In this document: positions 15,977 through 23,861 of the stretch, piece after piece
Numbering within the stretch: the first letter of the stretch is position 1
How the letters are laid out: each line of letters starts with the position of its first letter
Source of the DNA: Planctomycetota bacterium
GTDB lineage: Bacteria > Planctomycetota > UBA8742 > UBA2392
Direction of reading: 5' to 3'
NCBI GenBank assembly: GCA_020848275.1
Contig: JADLAK010000048.1
Location: 1-41,175 of the forward strand
Length of the DNA stretch: 41,175 nucleotides
The notes under the pieces: generated by a model
The model's database searches: none
Seen by the model: only the letters and a program-made list of their open reading frames with translations
Told to the model about the DNA's origin: nothing
Made by a program: the position numbers and the translations under genes

Positions 15977-18925
15977 ATGGGCGCAAACTTCGACAGTCTG
16001 GATCATCTTGCCCGCAGTTGCGGCGAGCGTGCGTGGCGCACGGCCCGCGCGCTGTGCGGCAATGCTGCGGACGCCGACGACGCGGTGCAGGAAGCGTTCG
16101 TTGTCGCCGCGCGCAAGCGCGAGGCGATTCCGGCTGACGATCCCTGGCCCTGGTTCGCCCAAGTTCTGTTGTTTGAGACGCGCCGCATGCGGCGCAGGCG
16201 CGTGAGTGCGCAGGCGCGGGAGTCCGTGATGCGTTTACCCCATGAACAAACGCCCGCCGACGACCGCCTCGCCCGCGAGGAACTCGCCCGCGCCGCCTTT
16301 GAGGCGCTTGCCGAACTGCCCGAAGACGAACGCGAAGTCCTGACCTTGACGCAGATGTCGGGGCTGGGTGTGCGCGACGCGGCCGCGGCGCTTGGGATTT
16401 CCAAGAGCGCCCTGGATCGCCGCGTGCAAAGCGGCCTGCAACGCATGCGAGCACGCCTGCGCTGTGCCGAGGGCGCGCTGCTTGGCTGCCTGCCGTTGGT
16501 CCCGATCGAATTGCCTCCCAAGGGTTATGCAGTGTCCGCGGAACGCTGGTTGTCGCGCGCAAAAGCCGCAAGCCTTGCCGAGCCAGCCACATGGGGAGGA
16601 ACAAGCATGTTCAAGGCTGTTGGAGCGGTGGTTTCGGTTGCGGCGATACTGGTTCTGATTGGCATATGGCATCCGTGGCAGCGAGACAACGCGACGAACA
16701 CAATTGCGGATCTCGGCAACGGCGAAGTGGCGCTCAGGGCAGACGCTGTCAGTCGGAAGAGCGAGAAACCGGTCGCTGAGACCCCGGCTCGCGATGGCGC
16801 CGGATCGGCAGTTGCCTCCAAGGCCGCGAAGGCCGACGAAAAATCGCCGACACGCGCCCTGCCGGTCGAGGCAACACCGACATTTGCTATCAAGGGCATG
16901 TGCCGCGAGTTTGTGCCCCACGACAACTATCAGTACTCGCTTTCGGACAAGCCGGTGGCGGGCGCAACGGTCTGGCTGATGCGCGCAAAACCGGGGAACC
17001 GCGGCTACGTGGCGTTCAAGCAGGGCGAGGAAAATTACGAAATGGAAAACGATTACGATGGTGTCATCGAGGAGAATGACGCCGCGCTGTTCAAGACAAC
17101 CAGCGCCGCCGACGGAAGCTGGAGTTTTAAAGACATCCCCGCGTTCTGGCCCGCAGAGTCCGGCAAGGACCCTCAACGCGTGGAGCAACTTCAGATCGTG
17201 GCCTACCATCCCGTGTCCTGGGGGTGGGACAAGTGCCCCCGTTGGCTCGACGAAGACGACCAGTGGTGGAACTACCGCCGAGGTTGGCTCGCAAAAAGGG
17301 GAAACGAGCCCCTCAGCCGCGATCACGCTCGGCGTAGTTCAGTTCGCGTCACAGTGAAGGGCGACGCCAACAAGCCAGAACTGGAATGCTTGGCCAACGT
17401 GCGGGAGTGGATAGCGAGTTGGTCCCGAGACGGTGAACCGCCTATAGCACTGGTTGATGGCGCTGTGTGCCTTGGATTCGCCCCGCCTGTCAGGCTTCAC
17501 GGCACGGTGTTTGACACTGCGGGCAAACCAGTTCAGGGCGCAAAAGTCCAACTCGAAGACTGCCGTGACGCGCAAACCCGCGGTTCTCTCGATCGGGTGG
17601 ACGAGGTGCTGCGTGAAGGCGGCAATGAAGTGGACGGTCGCTTTGTCGCCCAGATCGTCACTGACGCATCTGGCCGATACCAGTTCGAGGGCGCTCATCC
17701 GTGGATGCCCACGTTGGTGGTCGCAAGCAAGGAGCCGAACCTCAAAGCCCGGGCCGAACCCAGGCTTGAAGGGCCCGGCGAATTCAACCAGGACCTCATG
17801 CTGCGCGTCCCGTCGACCATCCGGGCCCAATACATTCCTGACCCTGAAAGGACCAGTTTCAAGGGGCTCTATTTGCGCGTGGAGAGCGACACCACGTTTG
17901 TCCGGGGCATCAAGACCGTGCGTGTCCCGGACTCGCGCTGCGTTGACTTCGACGGGCTCGAATACGGCAGACGCTACCGGCTGAGGCTGATTGTGTTCGA
18001 CGACTGGCTCGATGCGGAAGAGGAAGCACAACTCTCGGACCCTGACTTCGCGGACGGCCCTACACGGGTGTTCACCAACTTCGTGGCGCTTGAATCGTCT
18101 TTGCTTGCAATCGACGTGGCCGAACCAGGAAATATCACGGTGAGGGTCAAATTGCCGCCCGAAGTGTTCAGCGACAACGTGCAGAAAGTCGTGGTGGCGC
18201 TAGCCCCCACCGACTGGTTCGATTACACGGCGGGCGCCGGTGCTCTGCTGCAGCTGTTGACGGCCAAAGCCGGGGATAATGTCAGGTATTGGGGTGATGC
18301 CCCGCCGCGCAAGGAAGCCCTCGTCGGCGAGCAAGTCATTGAGCTGAAGTCGCACGCGAGCAACATAGGCGAGCGTTCACTTAGGGCTGTCGCGTTCCCG
18401 GTCGAACTGGCCGAGCGCCTGGATGAATTGCGCGGCAAGAGTTGCACCGGGCCTGACGGCGACAAATGGCGCGAATTGCTGGCCAGACTGTTTTTCTCGG
18501 AAGCGTTCATACTGATCGCGGCTGGCGAGCAGGAAATCGCGCTCGGTGCGGCGTCCTTTTGGACTGCCTGTCGGCCCGCCATAGTTCGCGGCAAGATAGA
18601 CGGCGGCGGGGAGTTCCAGCTAACCCTGACGCGAAATTTGGACACCGCGACTGTCGAAAGATTCCGTGGCTTCTATTGGGCGGGCAGGGCGGTAATCTCG
18701 AGATCCAACAGCAACAGTGAATTTGAATTTGTGGAATTCGTCCTGCCTGGTGAATACCGCTGGCAGTTCGCGGTGCTAGATGAAAACGAGTATTGGAGCT
18801 ACATCGAGGACACGCAGGCACCCACGGGGTTGCCGCTAGTTCTCACCATCAAACCCGGCGAAACCCTGAATCTCGAACTGCAAGCGCCCGCCCCGGACGC
18901 AAAGCCGCCGGACGAAGGCAAGTAA
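15977..18925 (+). CDS. ECF sigma factor fused to a membrane-spanning helix and large carboxypeptidase-regulatory-like extension
   Basis: A 982-residue fusion. Residues about 7-80 are a sigma-70 region 2 (core DADDAVQEAFVVAAR), and about 105-165 a region 4 with a helix-turn-helix (VRDAAAALGISKSALDRRV). A single transmembrane helix follows at 212-230. The remaining 750 residues would be outside the cytoplasm. They start with a CarboxypepD_reg/DUF2012-like beta fold (KPVAGATVWLM), repeat that theme at about 510-600 (GTVFDTAGKPVQGAKVQLED), and continue as beta-rich domains. The layout suggests a membrane-tethered sigma factor sensing envelope signals in cis, with no separate anti-sigma gene seen nearby. 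Planctomycetes are known to carry ECF factors with long C-terminal extensions. Release by proteolysis is speculation. The start has only a weak ribosome site. Confidence 0.85.
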   Translation: MGANFDSLDHLARSCGERAWRTARALCGNAADADDAVQEAFVVAARKREAIPADDPWPWFAQVLLFETRRMRRRRVSAQARESVMRLPHEQTPADDRLAREELARAAFEALAELPEDEREVLTLTQMSGLGVRDAAAALGISKSALDRRVQSGLQRMRARLRCAEGALLGCLPLVPIELPPKGYAVSAERWLSRAKAASLAEPATWGGTSMFKAVGAVVSVAAILVLIGIWHPWQRDNATNTIADLGNGEVALRADAVSRKSEKPVAETPARDGAGSAVASKAAKADEKSPTRALPVEATPTFAIKGMCREFVPHDNYQYSLSDKPVAGATVWLMRAKPGNRGYVAFKQGEENYEMENDYDGVIEENDAALFKTTSAADGSWSFKDIPAFWPAESGKDPQRVEQLQIVAYHPVSWGWDKCPRWLDEDDQWWNYRRGWLAKRGNEPLSRDHARRSSVRVTVKGDANKPELECLANVREWIASWSRDGEPPIALVDGAVCLGFAPPVRLHGTVFDTAGKPVQGAKVQLEDCRDAQTRGSLDRVDEVLREGGNEVDGRFVAQIVTDASGRYQFEGAHPWMPTLVVASKEPNLKARAEPRLEGPGEFNQDLMLRVPSTIRAQYIPDPERTSFKGLYLRVESDTTFVRGIKTVRVPDSRCVDFDGLEYGRRYRLRLIVFDDWLDAEEEAQLSDPDFADGPTRVFTNFVALESSLLAIDVAEPGNITVRVKLPPEVFSDNVQKVVVALAPTDWFDYTAGAGALLQLLTAKAGDNVRYWGDAPPRKEALVGEQVIELKSHASNIGERSLRAVAFPVELAERLDELRGKSCTGPDGDKWRELLARLFFSEAFILIAAGEQEIALGAASFWTACRPAIVRGKIDGGGEFQLTLTRNLDTATVERFRGFYWAGRAVISRSNSNSEFEFVEFVLPGEYRWQFAVLDENEYWSYIEDTQAPTGLPLVLTIKPGETLNLELQAPAPDAKPPDEGK

Positions 18926-19001
18926 GGTCATTCAGCGCACGCCTTTACATCGCCGCTCAATTTCGCATGATTCGCGCGCCCACCATCGAGAGCGCACGAC
19001 C

Positions 19002-20024
19002 ATGCCCAAAATTGACATCCGCGGCCGCGACTTTTTGCGGCTCAGCGATTTCTCCGCCGAAGAAATCAACTCGATCATCGACCTTGCCTTCGAAATGAAG
19101 AAGGAACAAAGCAAGTTCAGCATCGCGGGCAAAACCATCGTGATGCTGTTCTTCAACTCAAGCCTGCGCACGCGCACCAGCTTCGAGATCGGCGCCTTCC
19201 AGCTTGGCGCGCACCCGGTCGTGCTCAACATCGGCCAGGATTCCTGGGACCTCGAATGGCTGGAGGGCGCCGTGATGGACGGCGACAAGCCCGAACACAT
19301 CAAGGACGCCGCTCGCGTGCTTTCGCGCTACGCTGACATCATCGCCGTGCGCAGCTTCCCCAAGATGGGCAACTACGACGACGACCGCCGCGACCCGATC
19401 CTCAGCGCGTTCTCCGAGTACACCAACGTCCCGCTGATCAACCTTGAAAGCGCCGTCGAGCACCCGTGCCAGGGCCTGGCCGACCTGATGACGCTGCGCG
19501 AGGTCTTCAACGGCGTCACCAAGAAGAAGAAAGTGGTGCTGAGCTGGGCGCCGCATATCAAACCGCTGCCGCTGGCGGTGCCGCACAGCGCACTGATGGC
19601 GATGGCGATGGGCGGCTGCAACGTCGTCGTGGCGCATCCCGAGAAATTCGACCTCGAACCCGAGATTGTCGAGCAGGCCCGGAAGGTCGCCAAGGCCGCG
19701 GGCGGCAAAGTCGAAGTCACGCACGACCAGGCCGCGGCGCTCGACGGCGCCGAAGTCGTCTATGGCAAAAGCTGGCTTTCGCGCGCGTTTTACGGCAAGC
19801 CCAAAGACGAACTCGCCTACCGCAAGACGCTGCCGAGCTGGACCATCACCGAGAAGAAAATGGAGCGAACCTCGCGCGCGAAGTTCATGCATTGTCTTCC
19901 CGTGCGCCGCAACGTCGTGGTGGATGACGCGGTGCTTGACGGCGAGGATTGCGTGGTCTACCAGCAGGCCGAAAACCGCCTGCATGCGCAGAAAGCCCTG
20001 ATGGTGAAATTGCTTGGCGAATAA
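19002..20024 (+). CDS. argF': N-acyl-ornithine transcarbamylase (ArgF' type), predicted N-succinylornithine-specific
   Basis: A 340-residue transcarbamylase of the acetyl/succinylornithine branch of arginine synthesis. The carbamoyl-phosphate loop is SLRTRTSFE (about 54-62). HPCQGLAD follows near 158-165, and the HCLPVRRNVVVDDAV signature near 295 contains the LPxRRN loop special to acylornithine enzymes. AENRLHAQKALM near the end also matches Xanthomonas ArgF'. At the position of Glu92 of Xanthomonas N-acetylornithine transcarbamylase this protein has Pro (P97 in MDGDKPEHI). A proline there is characteristic of the Bacteroides N-succinylornithine enzyme, so the acyl group is predicted to be succinyl. 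The alignment was made from memory. The gene's 3' end is duplicated about 940 bases downstream, beyond a DUF3800 gene. Confidence 0.9.
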   Translation: MPKIDIRGRDFLRLSDFSAEEINSIIDLAFEMKKEQSKFSIAGKTIVMLFFNSSLRTRTSFEIGAFQLGAHPVVLNIGQDSWDLEWLEGAVMDGDKPEHIKDAARVLSRYADIIAVRSFPKMGNYDDDRRDPILSAFSEYTNVPLINLESAVEHPCQGLADLMTLREVFNGVTKKKKVVLSWAPHIKPLPLAVPHSALMAMAMGGCNVVVAHPEKFDLEPEIVEQARKVAKAAGGKVEVTHDQAAALDGAEVVYGKSWLSRAFYGKPKDELAYRKTLPSWTITEKKMERTSRAKFMHCLPVRRNVVVDDAVLDGEDCVVYQQAENRLHAQKALMVKLLGE

Positions 20025-20029
20025 GCCGG
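20002..20029 (+). repeat. argF' 3'-end copy A (functional copy) of a direct repeat
   Basis: This stretch encodes the last residues (VKLLGE, stop) of the transcarbamylase plus a few bases. A near-identical direct copy lies at 20939-20967 with two mismatches and one inserted base. The DUF3800 gene lies between them. The pair looks like the attachment-site repeats left by integration at a gene's 3' end. Confidence 0.7.
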
Positions 20030-20054
20030 CCGACTTCAGGCGACAGGGACGAAT

Positions 20055-20840
20055 GTGTACCTAATCTATCTGGATGAGTCGGGCAACAGCGGGAACAATC
20101 TGACCGCCCCTGCGCAGCCGATATTTGTGCTGTGCGCCCTTATCGTCGCTGAGTCTCAGTGGCAAGCGCTCGAGGTCGAACTGTCCGCTGAAATAGAGAA
20201 ATTCTGGCCCTTCCCGCGGGCTGAGGGATTCGAAATACACGCGTCAGAACTATTTAATCCCCGCAGTGCGCCGTTTCGTAAAGCATTACCATCCCACCGA
20301 CTTGCGTTTATTTCGGCATGGATGAGTGCCGCTGCACGTCACGGCGTCAAGTTGATGTTTCGAGCGATCGTGAAACATCGCTATGCAAAGTGGCTGCAGC
20401 AAACGTTCGGCGCGGGGGTTGTGATCAATCCTCACGTCGCAGCGTTTTCTCTTGTGGCGCAAGTGGTAAACAGCCATCTGCGTGGCTTGCAGGGGTCGCC
20501 TCGTGGCATCTTCATTTCTGATGAAAACTATCAGGTTGCGGGAGATATTGACAAGTCAATACAACTGCTTCGCGGCGAACAAGGTCCGTTGCGCCTGACC
20601 CAGATAATTGAGAAGGGCTTTTTTGTGGAATCCCACAAAAGTCTTGTACTACAACTGTGCGACCTTTTTGCGTACGTGATTCGGAGACATGAAGAAATTA
20701 CCGCCGGCGGGAAAGCTAAGCCTGTTGATGCGGACGTTTGGAAACTCGTTGAGCCGCTGATCGCGCAAGGAGATGAAAAATTCAACGATGCTATCGGTTG
20801 GCTTGAAGCGCAGAAAAAGAAAGAGCGGCCAGGGGCATAA
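20055..20840 (+). CDS. DUF3800 family protein
   Basis: A 261-residue protein of the DUF3800 family. It opens with the family signature LIYLDESGNSG (D7, E8) and carries a later acidic motif FISDENYQ (about 155-162) and a C-terminal LCDLFAYVIRRHEE (about 213-226). The conserved acidic residues suggest an RNase-H-like metal site. The family is common beside phage, plasmid and defence genes but has no established biochemical role that I can state. The start is GTG at 20055, with a purine-rich stretch upstream. Base composition is more AT-rich than the neighbours, and it lies between two copies of the argF' 3' end. It is therefore most likely a recent insertion unrelated to arginine synthesis. Confidence 0.8.
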   Translation: MYLIYLDESGNSGNNLTAPAQPIFVLCALIVAESQWQALEVELSAEIEKFWPFPRAEGFEIHASELFNPRSAPFRKALPSHRLAFISAWMSAAARHGVKLMFRAIVKHRYAKWLQQTFGAGVVINPHVAAFSLVAQVVNSHLRGLQGSPRGIFISDENYQVAGDIDKSIQLLRGEQGPLRLTQIIEKGFFVESHKSLVLQLCDLFAYVIRRHEEITAGGKAKPVDADVWKLVEPLIAQGDEKFNDAIGWLEAQKKKERPGA

Positions 20841-20938
20841 GCCGCGGGAACGGAAAAGGTCCGAACCGCACTGGTCGCTGCACTTAGGCTATTAGCGCGA
20901 CGCGAAATGTAAACCCGAAACACCTGGCCTATTGTGGG

Positions 20939-20967
20939 TGGTCAAATTGCTGGGCGAATAACGCCGG
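20939..20967 (+). repeat. argF' 3'-end copy B (displaced remnant)
   Basis: Read in the frame that ends at its TAA, this remnant gives WVVKLLGE then stop, matching the true end of ArgF' (MVKLLGE). It is not attached to an ORF. It is the displaced original end, or a duplicate made during insertion of the DUF3800 segment. Beyond it the GC-rich native sequence resumes. Confidence 0.7.
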
Positions 20968-21033
20968 ATTATTTTCCGCGTTTGCCGGGCTCGGCCGTAT
21001 TACTACTATCGGTGGTGTAAATACGGAGGCCCT

Positions 21034-22173
21034 ATGAAAACCTTGTTCCTGATGGCGGCCCTGGCGCTGGGATCTGCGCCTTTGGCGGCGGCGGATCCAA
21101 CTCCGTCCCGCGGGCCCAACACGGCTAAACCCGCACCCAAGGACCCGGTCGAAAAGACCGCGGTTGCTTGGGAAATGACTGAAAAGTCCGCGCTTGCGCG
21201 CGCCGCGGCAGAAAAGAAATCGGTCTTTGTCTTCGTCTACATCGGCGGCGGCTGATGAGGCACCACACCGCGGCCGGAGGCCGCGCTTTGGGAAGACAAG
21301 CGGGTTGGAAAGTTCGTCGAAGACAACTACGTGCCGTTCTGGATTTCCTTTAAGACCGACAAAGAGGCCGCCAAGAAGTACGGGATTCTCCGCGGCCCGG
21401 CATTTGTCGTAACCGATGCCGAGGCAAAAGTTCAGCTCACCTATCGCGGCATGCCTTTCACCAAGGCCGACGCTGCCCTGGCGTGGCTTGGCGAATTGCC
21501 GGCGAAGATCAAGGCCGTCGGCGAGGCCGAGGCGAGGTTCAAGGACAAGGCGGACGACAACGAAGCGCGCCTGGCGATGGCCAAGGCTTACGGCGATGTC
21601 GGTCGCATCGACGAAGCCCTTGAGCTTTACGCCAAGGCAATCGAGAGCCTGCCCAAGGATGACAAGCGCATTGTCGACGCGCAGTGCCACCGCGGCTCGC
21701 TCGCAACCCAGAAGAACGATCTTCAACTTGCCGCGAAGTTCTACGGCGAGGTGTTTCCGCGCCTGGTTGAGGCCAAGGACGAGCGCGGCGTGGAAGCGGG
21801 AATGACGCTGGCGATGACCCAGCGCCGTGATCCCGCCGAGGCGCGCAAGACCTTCCTGAAAGTCGCCGAGACTTTTCCCAAGCACGAACGCGTGTGGGAA
21901 GCGCGAGTCATGGGCGCGATGTGCCTGCTGAGCGGCAAGAGCCCCGACTTCGAAACGGCAACGGCTGAAATCAAGCAGGTCGTCGATACCGGCCCCGCCG
22001 ACAACCAGTGGGTCAAGAACGGCGCCACGTACCTCAAAGCAATTGAGGCGCGCGCAAAGAAAATGGCCGAGAAGCGTGAGCCGCAGGCAGAAGAGAAACC
22101 CGCCGCGCCCACGCCGAAGTCCGACCCGCCTCCCAAGGAAGCACCGGAAAAACCCAAAGAGGAAGAATTCTAG
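21034..22173 (+). CDS. Exported thioredoxin-fold/TPR selenoprotein with tandem Sec-Sec (paralogue 1)
   Basis: The ORF is read through two consecutive in-frame TGA codons (21253-21258) to a TAG at 22171-22173, giving 379 residues with U74-U75. ACGGAGG lies upstream of the ATG, which opens a Sec signal peptide (about 1-21). The thioredoxin-like part is KKSVFVFVYIGGG-U-U-GTT, then PEAALWED, YVPFWISF and a RGPAF turn whose P122 fits the cis-proline. Residues about 165-355 are TPR-like helices, followed by a Pro/Lys/Glu-rich tail. The second U aligns with the single U of the neighbouring U-V-P-C protein, and the usual resolving Cys is Thr. A hairpin at 21269-21285 fits a SECIS. The downstream frame is open for 915 bases and homologous to both neighbours, so it is translated. 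A strong terminator follows. Its role is probably periplasmic redox or peroxide chemistry, which is inferred. Confidence 0.85.
21269..21285 (+). promoter_or_regulatory. Predicted bacterial SECIS hairpin of selenoprotein 1
   Basis: Ten bases after the second TGA, CGCGGCC (21269-21275) pairs perfectly with GGCCGCG (21279-21285) around a GGA loop. The first loop G comes 17 bases after the UGA, a spacing that fits known bacterial SECIS elements such as fdhF. The stem is translated as part of the protein. The same spacing, loop and pairing recur at the other two genes, with compensating base changes. Confidence 0.8.
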
Positions 22174-22186
22174 GGATAGCTCCAAG

Positions 22187-22219
22187 AACCGGCCCGACCT
22201 CGTCGGGCCGGTTTCTTTT
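22187..22219 (+). terminator. Rho-independent terminator of selenoprotein 1
   Basis: AACCGGCCCGAC (22187-22198) pairs perfectly with GTCGGGCCGGTT (22202-22213) around a CTC loop, followed by TCTTTTC. It ends the first selenoprotein transcript, so the next gene must have its own promoter in the short gap before 22261. Confidence 0.85.
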
Positions 22220-22260
22220 CGCTACGATAGCTGCCCACTTTCCGGGGCCGGAGGCTTTCC

Positions 22261-23331
22261 ATGCGCTATGTGATGCCTGTGCTGTTGCTTCTGATCGCCG
22301 GTTGCGCTTCGCAGCCCGAAAACAGGCCGACGCCGCAGCCGCAACTCGAACCCGGGCCCGTGCAACCGGAACCGAAACCGGAGCCCAAACCGGAGCCCAA
22401 ACCCGAAGATTTCCCCAAGGGCATGGCCTGGCGTCACGACTGGGACACGGCGCGCAAGGAAGCCGTGGACAGCAAGCGCCGTTTGTTCATCGAATTTACC
22501 GGCGAATTCTGAGTGCCCTGCCGGCGGCTGGACGCCGCCGTGTGGCCCGACAGCAAACTCGCGGCGCGCATTGAAGGCGAGTACGTGCCGATCAAATTGA
22601 TGGACGAAACGGCCATGGACATCGCCAAGGCCTACGACGTCCAGGTGGTTCCGACGTTTGTGATCGCGAAAACCGATGGAGAGTTGTTGCTCAAGCAAGT
22701 GGGCCCGCCGTTCTCGAAGCCGACCGAGGCCGTAATCTGGTTCGACGCCATCGCGCCGCGCCTGAAAACGGCTGACGAAGCCGAAGCCGCAGCGAAAGCC
22801 CGACCCGGCGAATTCGCCGCGCAACTGGCGTTATTCCGCGCTTGCAATGATCTCGGCCGTACTGCGCGCGCCGAGGAAGCCATGCTGGCCGCTGAAAAAC
22901 TTGCCGGCGACAGTGAAGACAACAAGCTTGAAATCGACGTAGCGCGCCTGACCGTGCTGGCCTCGAAGCAAAAGATGGGCGAGGCCGCGCCGGTGGCCGA
23001 CCGGGTCGCCGCGGCGTTGCTGAAAAAGAAAGACAAGCGCCTGGTTGAGCTGGGGCTGCTGATCTGCGACGTGTACTCGTTCATCGACCGCAAGGACGAG
23101 CCGCGCACCTTCATCAAACAAGTCAACGAACTGTTCCCGGATAACCCCAACCGCATCCAGTACAACGTGCGCGCCGCGTTTGCGCTGATGCAGGGCGGCG
23201 ACAAGCAGGGCGCGCTCAAGGAATTCGAGGCCATCATCGCGGCGGGCCCGGCCGATGACATCTGGGTCAACTACGCCACAGAAGCCCGCGACCACGTCAA
23301 GAAGAGCCTCGAGTCGCCCGGGGGCGGGTAG
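22261..23331 (+). CDS. Thioredoxin-fold/TPR selenolipoprotein with U-V-P-C redox site (paralogue 2)
   Basis: Read through one in-frame TGA at 22510-22512, the ORF is 356 residues with U84. GGAGG lies upstream of the ATG. The N-terminus is a lipoprotein signal, LLLLIAGC, with the lipid Cys at residue 15. A Pro/Glu/Lys-rich linker (about 18-50) follows. The redox site is FIEFTGEF-U-V-P-C (U84, C87), then RRLDAAVWPD and YVPIKL, and VVPTF whose P131 fits the thioredoxin cis-proline. About 165-345 are TPR-like helices homologous to both neighbours. UxxC replaces the CxxC of cysteine homologues, the classic sign of a true selenoprotein. Ordinary gene callers would report an 83-residue stub and a GTG-started 272-residue protein. 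It is the least unusual and most convincing of the three. Confidence 0.9.
22522..22540 (+). promoter_or_regulatory. Predicted bacterial SECIS hairpin of selenoprotein 2
   Basis: CGGCGGC (22522-22528) pairs perfectly with GCCGCCG (22534-22540) around TGGAC. The loop GGA starts 17 bases after the UGA, exactly as in the two sister genes, although the stem sequence and loop size differ. The conserved distance and loop, with a different stem, argue for an RNA signal and not just shared coding sequence. Confidence 0.8.
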
Positions 23332-23861
23332 CCCGACGGTCGCCATCACTGACGCCGCCCGCTTCGAACTGGCGATAGTCAATTGCTTCAGCATCGCGCA
23401 TGCGAAGAGCAACCAATGCGTCAATCCGGAGCTTGCCAGGCGTTACGGCTGGCCATGCACGGCCAGTGTATACGCCCCGGCGCCACGAAGCTTTTGTGGC
23501 GCAAGGAAATGAGCCACGACGACACCCAGGGCCGCAAAGAACATAAAAAGGCGGACATCGCCGAAACGCTGCGAAAACGCCGCGCTTGCGCGCGTGAAAG
23601 AAGCTGCGGCTGTTGGCAAAAGCGGCGAAATCGACAAGGCGAGGCAAATGCTTCAGGTCATAATGAGGGACAAGAAAGCCGTTTCGGCGCTGGAGGCTGC
23701 CAAGGAAGCGCTCAAGGACCTCGAAAGTCCACCTAAGTAACAGCGATGATTAGGGTTGCGGTCGGCCGGCCCACTGGCCGCGTGCGTAATGTTTCCAGAA
23801 CTATGGCGACGGGCTTTTCGTCAAACGTAGTATGAGCAGCCGTCATTCGAAAGGAGCTGTT
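23332..23861. other. 530-base gap between selenoproteins 2 and 3
   Basis: No intact gene is seen. A 7-bp hairpin (GCGCCAC at 23480-23486 with GTGGCGC at 23496-23502) has no T run and is a poor terminator. The second half contains a degenerate coding stretch described separately. The last 100 bases hold the ribosome site AAAGGAG of the third selenoprotein and presumably its promoter. Confidence 0.5.
23509..23740 (+). pseudogene. Possible degenerate small gene or family remnant
   Basis: Two frames each look protein-like over part of this stretch. One starts MSHDDTQGRKEHKKADIAET at 23509. Another ends at TAA 23738-23740 after KSGEIDKARQMLQV and AVSALEAAKEALKDLES, a charged helical tail like the TPR ends of the adjacent selenoproteins. 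Joining them needs a frameshift. It could be the eroded end of a fourth paralogue, or chance. The evidence is weak. Confidence 0.3.

Noticed and set aside
23510..23512. TGA in the gap between selenoproteins 2 and 3, considered as a fourth Sec site
   Set aside because: The frame upstream is not protein-like, no GGA-loop hairpin lies 17 bases downstream, and no thioredoxin motif surrounds it.
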